Source: DATDYW01 sp964574865 (lineage in GTDB: Bacteria; Patescibacteriota; Minisyncoccia; Phycocordibacterales; JAACPR01). From it: a stretch of DNA of 54,421 bases. The notes below the pieces were generated by a model, which ran no database searches, had not been told where the DNA came from, and saw only the letters and a list, made by a program, of their open reading frames with translations. Shown piece after piece: positions 16,601 to 23,788 of this stretch (the first letter of the stretch is position 1; every line of letters starts with the position of its first letter). Location of the stretch: the NCBI GenBank assembly GCA_964574865.1, contig CAZNOT010000002.1:1-54421 (forward strand), read 5' to 3'. Both the position numbers and the translations under genes were made by a program.

Positions 16601-16765
16601 GGAGGCGAAAATTCTGATGAACCTACCGGCGATACCTCCGACGTTTCGGCGCCGAGCGAAAGCTCTTCCGAAAATTCGGGCGCCCATTCCTCGGGCGAAT
16701 CGTCAGAAAGTCTGTCCGAATCTTCCGGCGGAGGCGACTCATCGGACGTCGCGTCGGGCGAGTAG
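13634..16765 (+). CDS. Surface fibre with S74 intramolecular chaperone domain
   Basis: A 1043-residue exported protein. A membrane or signal segment covers residues 6-28. A stalk follows with two tandem 15-residue repeats (Y-W-E-S-T-Q-A-R-W type, about 251-280) and the Y-T-D-A-R-V motif typical of bacterial and phage fibres. Repeated G-N-V-x-I-G-x-x-x-P motifs suggest a trimeric beta fibre. The S74 chaperone domain has S-S-E-R-F-K-H-D-I at 761-769; Ser762 and Lys766 are the expected catalytic pair for self-cleavage. A 190-residue tail follows, very rich in Ser, Asp, Glu and Gly, ending S-G-E. Residues about 366-676 are encoded by markedly AT-richer DNA. Likely role: attachment. Confidence 0.85.
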   Translation: MSQASKRRIILALTLAAIGLIGLLPVDVEARRGFPHFVQSEISVGENLARIGGAIFGSPERGVASAGSVTSPECGWWDWLVSGCSSDPVELVPSAAVSETGAPAVSRAVGGAAPSAARPGDYYVTENVIERVVVRDETESSGARALLERLGVLEAQVARFDGRIDAINGYSPRSTRRSRAAEREDTSASIAAAVSGGSSDASFGTLSVSGAATSTFGNGLDIADGCFAIDGVCLDLGDAADGTFSTTSAAYWESTQARWATTSSDYWESTQARWATTSSAYWLTTKTTADLAESGSLYYTDARVAAYVSASSTIPHIGGSAYGDVLYWTGTAWSQMATSTLGIDGSKWDDATGGINYSGGNVAIGNSAPSELLTLGSATETSGNRKALRFNAGGYAAPGVFNTNSNGDKIIFYQGSDFDGRFGASSGGEIWLKALSTNTSNTGFGSLSFYTGQGVTPSPNLRMHLGATGGVALGGTITSATNYTGATLVLSTGGNVGIGASSPVTGLEVANNGVNISGNFNYNMYVHNAGGNKGFAFGYDTSSQTGIIAPSGGTADLAFWTPNSSVWSEKIRFTAAGNVGIGSTTPTNKLVVQATNGDVSIGTFQSSYPGIAINNTNAGSSYGGFMRWQKNGTNQWGYGMDYVGNGGQDFWLYNYASSKDALYFSSANGYTTVAGHSNAASPLAVNGGAAIGAGYVTTAAPSNGLLVQGSVGVGTSTPWKAFSVTGAVAFDGLSSMGASDQYVCINPTTKEVTFGAVCTASSERFKHDIEVLGDSDGLALVRQLRPVSFAYNETGQTRLGFIAEDIDRIDPRLVFYESDGTTPKGVLYQDFTPILAKSVQELDVRIEGLAEMEPWSGDAEPDSFAARVVARIAAWLGDAGNGLAAVFAGKVQTNELCLAGANGSTTCITRDQLEELLGTDVPLPVPGNGPDDGPAPSAAELHGAVGETAADFEAGGAGAPTADGSDGVPVDVAAVGESADGAPDSPTAEGGENSDEPTGDTSDVSAPSESSSENSGAHSSGESSESLSESSGGGDSSDVASGE
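14384..14473 (+). repeat. Tandem 45-bp repeat (2 copies)
   Basis: Two nearly perfect 45-bp units (14384-14428 and 14429-14473) encode two 15-residue stalk repeats. They differ only at the last codon (Asp versus Ala). Recent duplication is likely and the number of copies may vary between strains. Confidence 0.85.
14731..15660 (+). other. Low-GC cassette inside the S74 fibre gene
   Basis: Base composition drops sharply inside one open reading frame. Counted by eye, 14821-14880 has 21/60 G+C and 15181-15240 has 24/60, against 44/60 at 14041-14100. Codon choice changes with it (many A- or T-ending codons) and returns to the genome pattern near 15660-15720. The reading frame stays open throughout. 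Confidence 0.8.
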
Positions 16766-16821
16766 GTAAACTTTATCCACAGGCAACGAGCAACGATTCG
16801 AGTTACAATTCGGACGCACAC

Positions 16822-17460
16822 ATGAGAAACAAACAGTACGTTCTGCCGCTCGCGCTCTCGGCGCTCGTCCTGCTATCGCCTGTCGCGTACCCGCTCGTGG
16901 AGGCGGCGCAGGCGCAGGCGGTGACCGACGAGGTCATCGTAACCCTCAATGTCGACGCGGGAATTTCCATCACCAGCCCGGCTGACGCTTCGATGAGCCA
17001 GAACCTTGGCGTCTCGGCCAACACAGCGGTTGCGTCGACCGTTTGGAACGTTAAGACGAACAACGCGGCCGGCTACACCATCGCCGTCAAGGCAACCACC
17101 TCTCCCGCGCTCCGCAATGCTACGAACAACATTGCCGACTACACGCCGGCCGTCGCTGCCACGCCTGAGACGTGGGACGTTTCCAACACCGCCGAGTTCG
17201 GATTCTCGGCTTTCGGGACCGACATCTCTACCGGCACCTGGGGCACCGACTCCGACTGCATCGCCGGCGCAAACGTGCCGAGCGCCGGTCTCAAGTATCG
17301 CGATTTTGACACCAGCGACATTCAGATTGGTTCGCGTTCCGCCACTACCACCACTACCGGAATCGATACAACCGTCTGCTACGCGGTCGAGCAGGACGGC
17401 TTCTACGTCCCCTCTGGCACCTACGTCGCCACGGTTGTCGCCACGGCCGCGACGCAGTAG
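16822..17460 (+). CDS. Secreted protein, WxL-like/surface domain
   Basis: A 212-residue protein with a signal peptide (residues 1-31, A-x-A type). The mature part is rich in Ala, Thr, Ser and Val with a T-W-N-V-K-T-N-N-A-A-G-Y-T block and a late Y-V-A-T-V-V-A-T-A strand, a pattern like WxL or similar beta-sandwich surface domains. Two cysteines are present. It is followed 9 nt later by a membrane-anchored gene with a DUF916-like look, the same pairing seen for WxL proteins in Firmicutes; that parallel is an inference. A TACAAT box (16804-16809) lies 12 nt before the ATG. Confidence 0.7.
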   Translation: MRNKQYVLPLALSALVLLSPVAYPLVEAAQAQAVTDEVIVTLNVDAGISITSPADASMSQNLGVSANTAVASTVWNVKTNNAAGYTIAVKATTSPALRNATNNIADYTPAVAATPETWDVSNTAEFGFSAFGTDISTGTWGTDSDCIAGANVPSAGLKYRDFDTSDIQIGSRSATTTTTGIDTTVCYAVEQDGFYVPSGTYVATVVATAATQ

Positions 17461-17463
17461 TAT
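17458..17463 (+). promoter_or_regulatory. -10 box TAGTAT overlapping a stop codon
   Basis: The TAG stop of the preceding gene (17458-17460) forms the first half of TAGTAT, which lies 6 nt before ATG 17470. The spacing predicts transcription starting at the ATG itself. Confidence 0.5.
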
Positions 17464-17469
17464 CCGGCA

Positions 17470-18438
17470 ATGCCTAGGGTTCGAACGGGGAAGCTCCGGC
17501 GAGTAATCGCGGCAGCAACGTTCCTTTTCGCTGCCTTTTCCCCGAGCCTCGCGTCCGCGTTCTCCGTCTCCCAGGTCACCGTCGAGCCCGTCGGCGATTT
17601 TGTTGTCGAGCCCGCGAAAATCGAGCTCACGCTCGAGCCGGGCGAGACGGTCACCAAGACGGTCACGGTGACCAGTCGCATCTCGGGCGAGACCGATTTC
17701 TCCATCTCTCTCGAAGACTTCCTCGGCACGGATAACGGCAGCTACGCGGTCCGGCTGCTCGGCGACCAGGTGAGCCCCTACTCATTCCGGTCGGCCATCC
17801 GCCCCGACGCGAGCAGCTTCTCGCTCGGCTTCGGCGAGCGCGCGGTCGTCTCGATCGAGATCGCCGCGCCGGCTGCCGCCGCGCCCGGCGGCTACTACAC
17901 GTCGGTGGTCGTCGCCGGCGACCCGCGCGGCGACACGCTCGACGGCGGCGGCGCGAAGGTGGTGTCGCGCGTCGCGCAGCTCCTCTTCGTGCGGGTCGAC
18001 GGCGAGGTCGAGGAGAGCGGCGCGCTGCTCGACTTCCGCCTCTCGCCGCCCGGCTTCTTCCGGAGCGGCGGCCCGTTCCAGTTCGAGGCGCTCTTCCAGA
18101 ACACCGGCAACGTGCACCTCGCGCCCTACGGCAGCGTGACCGTTCGCAATCTGATCGGCTCGACCGTGGCCGAGATTCCCGTCGACGCGTACTACGCGAT
18201 GCCTAAATCGATGCGCTACCGCACCGTCGAGTGGCCGGGCAAGCCGATGATGCTCGGCTACTACACCGCCGAAATTGAGCTCTACAAGGGTTACGGCGAC
18301 GAGGGCGATACCTCGAAGGCGACGGTGTCCTTCCTGGTAATCCCGTGGCTCTACCTCGGAATCGCCGCCGTGGCGCTGCTCCTCTCGTGGCTCGCCACGC
18401 GCTACGTCCGACGTAACTTCGAGCTGAAGCGACGCTGA
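17470..18438 (+). CDS. Exported membrane-anchored protein, DUF916-like
   Basis: A 322-residue protein with a signal segment (residues 13-35), two immunoglobulin-like beta domains (about 38-150 and 160-280) and one C-terminal membrane helix (about 288-310) followed by a basic tail. The first domain begins V-S-Q-V-T-V-E-P-V-G-D-F, and the phrase L-E-P-G-E-T-V-T-K-T-V is typical of DUF916 and related domains. It would hold surface proteins close to the membrane. It overlaps the next gene by one base (TGATG), so the two are translationally coupled. Confidence 0.7.
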   Translation: MPRVRTGKLRRVIAAATFLFAAFSPSLASAFSVSQVTVEPVGDFVVEPAKIELTLEPGETVTKTVTVTSRISGETDFSISLEDFLGTDNGSYAVRLLGDQVSPYSFRSAIRPDASSFSLGFGERAVVSIEIAAPAAAAPGGYYTSVVVAGDPRGDTLDGGGAKVVSRVAQLLFVRVDGEVEESGALLDFRLSPPGFFRSGGPFQFEALFQNTGNVHLAPYGSVTVRNLIGSTVAEIPVDAYYAMPKSMRYRTVEWPGKPMMLGYYTAEIELYKGYGDEGDTSKATVSFLVIPWLYLGIAAVALLLSWLATRYVRRNFELKRR

Positions 18439-19166
18439 TGCGGGCACGGTTCGCGGCAATCGTCTCCCTCGCGCTCGCCCTCCCCGTGGGGGCGCTCGCC
18501 GCCGCGCGAACCGGTACGGCCTACCAGATTCTCTACGACAGCGTGAACTCGGGAGGCCTCCTCTCGACCAGTACCTCGTACGGGCTCGAGGACACGATCG
18601 GCGAGGCGGCGGTCGGCACCTCGAGCTCCGCGACGTACCAGGTCTCGGCCGGCTACCAGCGGGAGCTCACCGGCGGCTCGCTCTCCATTTCCGCGCCGGG
18701 TAACGGGGCCATCCCGAACATCTCGGGGCTCACGGGCGGCACGGAGGCGACGACCGTCTCCTGGACGGTGACGTCGAGCGGTGGCTACCAGCTCGCGGCT
18801 AAGGCGTCCGCGTCGCCCGCGCTCACGGGTCCCGGCGGCGCGTTCTTCTCGGACTACCAGACCGGCACGCCCGATTTCGTTTTCACGTACGGGACGTCGG
18901 ACGCGCTCTTCGGGTACTCGCCGGAGGGCAGCCACGTGGTGCAGCGGTTCAAGGACAACGGCTCGGCGTGCAACGTGAACAGCGGCGAGACGTCGGACCG
19001 CTGCTACGTTGGCTTCACCACGTCTGACGTGGCGGTGGCGTCGAGCGGCTCGGGTACGGGTGGCACGGCGACGACGCTGCGGCTGCGCGCGGGCATCGGT
19101 TCAGCTAGAATCCAGGACAGTGGCAGCTACCAGGCGACAATCACGGTCACGGCTGTTCCGCTCTAG
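18438..19166 (+). CDS. Secreted protein, hypothetical
   Basis: A 242-residue protein with a signal peptide (residues 1-21). The mature part starts T-G-T-A-Y-Q-I-L-Y-D-S-V-N-S-G-G, a pattern seen in exported CPR proteins. It ends S-Y-Q-A-T-I-T-V-T-A-V-P-L, resembling the last strand of the protein at 16822-17460, so the two may be distant paralogues. Two cysteines lie near residues 181 and 190. It is co-translated with the upstream gene through TGATG. Its 3' end also contains the promoter and start of the next gene in another frame. Confidence 0.7.
   Translation: MRARFAAIVSLALALPVGALAAARTGTAYQILYDSVNSGGLLSTSTSYGLEDTIGEAAVGTSSSATYQVSAGYQRELTGGSLSISAPGNGAIPNISGLTGGTEATTVSWTVTSSGGYQLAAKASASPALTGPGGAFFSDYQTGTPDFVFTYGTSDALFGYSPEGSHVVQRFKDNGSACNVNSGETSDRCYVGFTTSDVAVASSGSGTGGTATTLRLRAGIGSARIQDSGSYQATITVTAVPL
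19106..19111 (+). promoter_or_regulatory. -10 box TAGAAT inside the upstream gene
   Basis: TAGAAT lies within the last 60 bp of the 18438-19166 gene, 8 nt before GTG 19120 in a different frame. It decides the start of the next gene. Confidence 0.5.
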
Positions 19167-19887
19167 CGCGGCGGCCGTCATCCTTGCGCTCGCGCCGCTC
19201 GTCGTCGGCGCCGCGGGAGACGGCGTGAACGTCAGCGTCTCGGCCGAATTCTGCAACCTCGACCTGGTGTGCGATTCGATCGAGAACCACATCGTGTGCC
19301 CGAGCGATTGCGAGGCGCCGCCCGAGCCGGTGGCCGAACCCGAGCGCGACGAGGAGGGCAGGCGACGTTCCTCGAGCGGCCGGAGCGGCGGCGGGGGCGG
19401 TGGGGGAGACGTCGTGGCGCCTGACGTCGTCTTCGCTCCCGAGCAGGGGAGCGCCTCGAGCGTCTGGTCTAGCCCGGAAGACGCGGCGTTCTCTGGGCGC
19501 TTTTCCGTCTCGATCAACGGTCGCGGCGCGGTCGAGTTCTCGTGGCCGCAGCTCGGCGGCAGCGTGCGGGTGCTGCGCGCCGAGGGCGAGTCATTTCCAA
19601 CCTCGCCCTACGACGGCGGGCTGGTGGTCTACGAGGGCGACGCCAAAGGTTTCGAGGATCGAACGGTAGAGCCGAACCAAACGTACCGCTACGCGGTTTT
19701 CTACGATTCCGGCGGCGGCACCTACGGCGTTCGCAACCTCGTCGTCGCCGAGACCGGCTCGGCGTTCTCGGTCATCTCTCTCTTCGACCGCGCGGCCGAG
19801 CTGCCGCCGGAAGCGTACGCCGGCGCGCTCGCGCTCGCGGGGTTCGGGTTCGTTCCGCTCGTGCGCATCGCGCTCGCGCGGCTCTAG
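19120..19887 (+). CDS. Exported membrane-anchored protein, hypothetical
   Basis: A 255-residue protein that overlaps the previous gene by 47 bp. GTG 19120 is chosen because a -10 box lies 8 nt upstream and because it places a basic run (R-R-Q-S-R-S-R) directly before the signal-peptide core A-A-A-V-I-L-A-L-A-P-L. A four-cysteine segment follows (C-N-L-D-L-V-C and C-P-S-D-C, about residues 42-66), then a Gly/Ser/Arg linker with a run of glycines, a fibronectin-like beta domain (about 130-215) and a C-terminal membrane helix (about 232-252). No family was recognised. It is the last gene before the palindrome-controlled fibre gene. Confidence 0.65.
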   Translation: MAATRRQSRSRLFRSSAAAVILALAPLVVGAAGDGVNVSVSAEFCNLDLVCDSIENHIVCPSDCEAPPEPVAEPERDEEGRRRSSSGRSGGGGGGGDVVAPDVVFAPEQGSASSVWSSPEDAAFSGRFSVSINGRGAVEFSWPQLGGSVRVLRAEGESFPTSPYDGGLVVYEGDAKGFEDRTVEPNQTYRYAVFYDSGGGTYGVRNLVVAETGSAFSVISLFDRAAELPPEAYAGALALAGFGFVPLVRIALARL

Positions 19888-19925
19888 GGAGGAAGAAAAA
19901 CTAATTGGGGAAAAGAAAACAGGTG

Positions 19926-19949
19926 GCCACGGTACAATTGTACCGTGGC
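19926..19949. promoter_or_regulatory. Perfect 24-bp palindrome over -10 box and start codon
   Basis: Each half is 12 bases (GCCACGGTACAA and its complement) with no central gap. It contains the TACAAT -10 box (19933-19938), 6 nt and then the GTG start codon (19945). A dimeric repressor bound here would block both promoter opening and the transcription start. Because the message should begin near 19945, the mRNA would carry only part of the right half, so a DNA operator is more likely than an RNA hairpin. Confidence 0.75.
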
Positions 19950-22900
19950 GTATTTTGGGTTTTTTCTGAGAAGGCGCGCGCGCGTTCTCGTCGCGGCGTG
20001 CCTCGCCGCGCTCTCTTTTGTCTCGCCCGCTCGCGCGGCGTTCTCTCAGGCGATTAGCTACCAAGGCAAGCTCGCCGACTCGAGCGGCATCGCGGTCGCC
20101 GACGGCGACTACAACATGGAGTTCAAGCTCTACGACGCGGTTTCGAACGGCAACCTCCTGTGGACCGAGACGCGGAGCGGCGCGAACAAGGTGACCGTGA
20201 CCGACGGTCTTTTCAGCGTGCAACTCGGCTCGATCGCCGCGCTCTCGAGCGTCAATTTCAATCAGCCGTTGTGGCTCTCGGTGAACATTGGCGGCACCGG
20301 CACCCCGAGCTGGGACGGCGAGATGACGCCGAGGAAGCCTATGGGTTCGGTGCCCGCCGCGTTCGTGGCCGGCGTGGCCTACGGCCTCGACGCGACCTAC
20401 GCCACGTCGACCTACGCCACATCGACGCGCATCTACGCGGGAGCCTCGCTCAACGTCGCCACCACATCGTCCGCCGCCGCGCTCGCCGTGCAGGGGAGCG
20501 CGCTCCTCTCGGGCAACCTCGGTCTCGCGAACCTGACCGCGACCGGCACGGCGACCGTCGGCGCGCTCTCGGTCGGCGCGCTCTCGGGGCCGCTGCAGGC
20601 GATTGCCGGCGTCGTATCGGCTACGTCCACGATGTCCGTCGGCTACGGCGGCACCGGCCTCTCGACGGCACCGACCTACGGGCAGGTGCTCGTGGGTAAC
20701 GCCTCGGGAGGCTACACGCTCACCGCGACCTCCTCCCTCGGCATCGGCGGCGGGAGCGTGACGGCAGACTCGCTCAACTTCACGGACATGAGCGACACGA
20801 TGGCGCTCGACGCCGGCACGTCGATCGGCTTCGGCGCGAGCAGCTACGGTCTCACGTTCACGAACGACGGCAGCGGCAACGAGACGCACAACTTGTCTTC
20901 GACGGGCGACTTCGTGATCCAGGACAACGGCTCGACGGTGTTCTCGGTGGACGATACGGGGAAGATTACCGCGGACAACCACCTGTTCATTGGAGCGCAG
21001 GCCGACTCCGCGTCGACCGGCGATGCCGCGTACACGATCTTGAACTCGGCTGCGGGCACCTTCGGCGCGCAGACCGCGCGCGACAAAATCTCGTCGATCG
21101 CCGTGTACGAGGGCAAGCTCTTCGTCGCCGTCGCCGAGACGGACGCAGCTGGCATCTACCGCTGGGATGGGGGCACGACCTGGACTTTGGTGACCTCGAG
21201 CACGCTGGGGCGCGTCATCTCGGGCGACGCGACGGACGCTGACGCGTTCGTGATGACCGTTTTCAACGGCGAGCTGTGGGTCGGCAGCCAGAACGGCGCC
21301 GCGACGGCTGGCGTGTACAAGAGTTCGACCGTCGATACGGCGTCCGCGGGCGACAACTTCACGTTGGTCAACTCTGCGCGCGGCACGATCAACGCCGCTG
21401 CGCAGACCGGCATTTCGGACATGGTTGTCTACAACGGCCAGCTCATCGTCGCGACGCAGAAGGCGAACGCGGCCGAAATTGCCCGCTACGAGGGCGGCAC
21501 GACGTTCACCCGCATCAACGCGACCGTCGGTAAATCAGCGGCCGAGACCACCGCCGACAAGGACGCGTTCGTCCTAGCCATCTGCAACAACGTCCTGTGG
21601 TCGGGGTCGATTTCCGGGGCGGCGACCGCGATCGTGGCGAGCTACCAAGGTAACGGGACCACCTGGATCAACACCACGGTCACGGCGACGGGCGGCAGTT
21701 TTGGCGCGGAGACGTCCATATCTGACATCGACAGCCTAGCCTGCTACAACGGCTCGCTGTACATGACGGCCTCGAAGACAGCCGGCAACGCCGCGGCCGT
21801 CTACTACTACAAGGCGTCAGCGGCGCCGGTCGCGAACGTCGCGGCCAACTGGGTGCGCGTGAACCCGGCGGTCGGCAAAATGCTGGCGGCCGACTCGGCG
21901 GTCATCGACAAGTTCATCCTGAAGACGTACCGCGGTCGCCTCTACGCTGGCTCGCAGACTGCGACCGGCGACGGTGCGGGCGCGCTCTTCGAATACTCGG
22001 GCGTGCCGCTCGCGGACTGGCCGCTCATGACGACCGGCGCGCGCGGCACGTTCGGGTCCCAGACTGCCGTCGACAGTATTTCTGCCCTCCAGGACTTCAA
22101 CGGCACTCTCTACGTCGGTACCGACGATCTCACCGCGGGCGTCGGCTCGGTCTACACGTGGGGCAAACTCTTCCAAAACTCGTTCGGGCTGAAGTTCGAG
22201 GCGACCGACGGCGCGTACGGCACGATGAGCTTCGTGGGGAACGTGCAGACTGGCGATTCTGGCCGTGGCGGCAGCTTCCTCTTGAGTAACTCAATCATGA
22301 TGACCTCTGGCGCTTACGACGTCGCCGAGGACTACCCGACGCGCGACGAGGCGCTCGCGCCGATGGACCTCGTGAGCCTCGACGCCCTCGAGCAGGGCAT
22401 GGTCCGCCGCTCTTCTGGGCGAGGGGACAAGGGCGTCATTGGCATCTACTCCGAGGCCCCAGCCCTACGGCTGGCGCAGCCCGGGGAGGCAATCGATGGC
22501 ACTCGGGCGATTCCGGTCGCTCTCGCCGGCCGCGTGCCGGTGCGCGTCACGCTCGACGGCGGGCCGATCGCGATCGGCGACTACCTCACCGCGTCGCCTG
22601 AACCTGGCGCGGCGATGCGCGCGTCGCGGCCAGGGCGCGTCGTCGGCCGCGCGATTTCCGGCTACAGTGGCGCCGAGGGTGAAGAGGCGAAGGTGACCGT
22701 CTTCGTCGGCACCGAGACAATCGGCTGGGACGAGATTGCTATCGCCGAGGTGCAGTCGGCCGAGGCCGCGGCCGTCGATTCCGTCTCGCGGTTCTTCGCC
22801 GACGTATCGACCGCGACCGAAGACCTCGCGCTCGCCTCGATCGCCGGGGCGGACGACCTGAGTCAAGTCATCGCCGAGAAGCTCGTCGCCGTGACCGCGA

Positions 22901-23730
22901 GCGTAAAAAAGATGTTCGTGGAGGCGCTGACCGTGCTGCCTGGCGGTAGCCTCGCGGTGCCGAGTGGCGAGAATCAGATTTCTGGCAGCGCCGTGCTGCC
23001 CGCGGGTGCGATCGGGCTCGACGTGGGCAACGAGGCCGTGCGCCTCACCTCGAAGGTTTTTGTGACGCCGATTTCCTCGCTCTCCGCGCCGCTCGTGGTG
23101 ACGCAGAAGACCGATGGTATCGGCTTCCGCGTAGAAATTGCGACGCCGCAGCCGGCGGATGTTTCGTTCGATTGGCTCATCGTGCAGACGTACCGTCCGG
23201 CGGGCGGAGCCGAAACCGTCGCCGCGCCGATCTTCGCGAGCACGTCGATCGCGTCGGAAGAGGGCGTCACCGTGCTCGACGCCGGCGAGGACGTGGTCGT
23301 CGCGCCCGCGGATGAGCCTGCTGGCGAGCCCGCCAATGACGCGCCGGCCACGGGCGGCGCGGCCGAAGATTCTGCCGGAGGGAGTACGGGCGACTCCGGA
23401 TCGGGCGCGACAGAACCTGAGCCTGAATCTGATTCCGCCGGCTCTGGCGAGGAAGCTGGTTCCGGAGATTCTGCCGGTGACAGCTCCGGCGGAGAGGCCG
23501 ACGCCGGATCGGCTGCCGCGTCGGACGACGGATCTTCGTCCGGTGACGGTGGCGGCGACGATGGCTCTTCTTCGGGCGATTCGGGCGGGAGTGATTCCGG
23601 CGGTAGCTCGGCGGGAGATTCCGGCGGCGGGGGAGATTCTTCCTCCGGCGATTCGGGCGGCGGATCATCGGGCGACTCCGGCGGCGGCGACTCCGGCGGC
23701 GGCGATTCCGGATCGTCGTCCGGTGAGTAG
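19945..23730 (+). CDS. Large surface fibre with propeller-like repeats
   Basis: A 1261-residue exported protein, GTG start. The signal segment is residues 12-33. The head has A-I-S-Y-Q-G-K-L-A-D-S-S-G and D-G-L-F-S-V-Q-L-G motifs common to fibre N-termini. Residues about 350-745 hold repeated units of the form V-Y-x-G-x-L-x-V-A with x-R-x-x-G-G-T-x-W, likely a beta propeller. A later domain (about 790-930) has the block G-P-I-A-I-G-D-Y-L-T and P-G-A-A-M-R-A, known from fibre C-termini. From about 1130 the chain is almost only Ser, Gly, Asp and Glu and ends S-G-E, like the S74 fibre. No anchor helix is visible after the tail. Confidence 0.75.
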   Translation: MAYFGFFLRRRARVLVAACLAALSFVSPARAAFSQAISYQGKLADSSGIAVADGDYNMEFKLYDAVSNGNLLWTETRSGANKVTVTDGLFSVQLGSIAALSSVNFNQPLWLSVNIGGTGTPSWDGEMTPRKPMGSVPAAFVAGVAYGLDATYATSTYATSTRIYAGASLNVATTSSAAALAVQGSALLSGNLGLANLTATGTATVGALSVGALSGPLQAIAGVVSATSTMSVGYGGTGLSTAPTYGQVLVGNASGGYTLTATSSLGIGGGSVTADSLNFTDMSDTMALDAGTSIGFGASSYGLTFTNDGSGNETHNLSSTGDFVIQDNGSTVFSVDDTGKITADNHLFIGAQADSASTGDAAYTILNSAAGTFGAQTARDKISSIAVYEGKLFVAVAETDAAGIYRWDGGTTWTLVTSSTLGRVISGDATDADAFVMTVFNGELWVGSQNGAATAGVYKSSTVDTASAGDNFTLVNSARGTINAAAQTGISDMVVYNGQLIVATQKANAAEIARYEGGTTFTRINATVGKSAAETTADKDAFVLAICNNVLWSGSISGAATAIVASYQGNGTTWINTTVTATGGSFGAETSISDIDSLACYNGSLYMTASKTAGNAAAVYYYKASAAPVANVAANWVRVNPAVGKMLAADSAVIDKFILKTYRGRLYAGSQTATGDGAGALFEYSGVPLADWPLMTTGARGTFGSQTAVDSISALQDFNGTLYVGTDDLTAGVGSVYTWGKLFQNSFGLKFEATDGAYGTMSFVGNVQTGDSGRGGSFLLSNSIMMTSGAYDVAEDYPTRDEALAPMDLVSLDALEQGMVRRSSGRGDKGVIGIYSEAPALRLAQPGEAIDGTRAIPVALAGRVPVRVTLDGGPIAIGDYLTASPEPGAAMRASRPGRVVGRAISGYSGAEGEEAKVTVFVGTETIGWDEIAIAEVQSAEAAAVDSVSRFFADVSTATEDLALASIAGADDLSQVIAEKLVAVTASVKKMFVEALTVLPGGSLAVPSGENQISGSAVLPAGAIGLDVGNEAVRLTSKVFVTPISSLSAPLVVTQKTDGIGFRVEIATPQPADVSFDWLIVQTYRPAGGAETVAAPIFASTSIASEEGVTVLDAGEDVVVAPADEPAGEPANDAPATGGAAEDSAGGSTGDSGSGATEPEPESDSAGSGEEAGSGDSAGDSSGGEADAGSAAASDDGSSSGDGGGDDGSSSGDSGGSDSGGSSAGDSGGGGDSSSGDSGGGSSGDSGGGDSGGGDSGSSSGE

Positions 23731-23773
23731 CGCACGTGGGGAGAGCGGCCGCGCGATTCGCGTGGCCGCGTAC

Positions 23774-23779
23774 TAGAAT
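23774..23779 (+). promoter_or_regulatory. -10 box TAGAAT
   Basis: TAGAAT lies 9 nt before ATG 23789, predicting a leader of about 2 nt for the CHASE-domain gene. Confidence 0.55.
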
Positions 23780-23788
23780 GTCGCCGAC

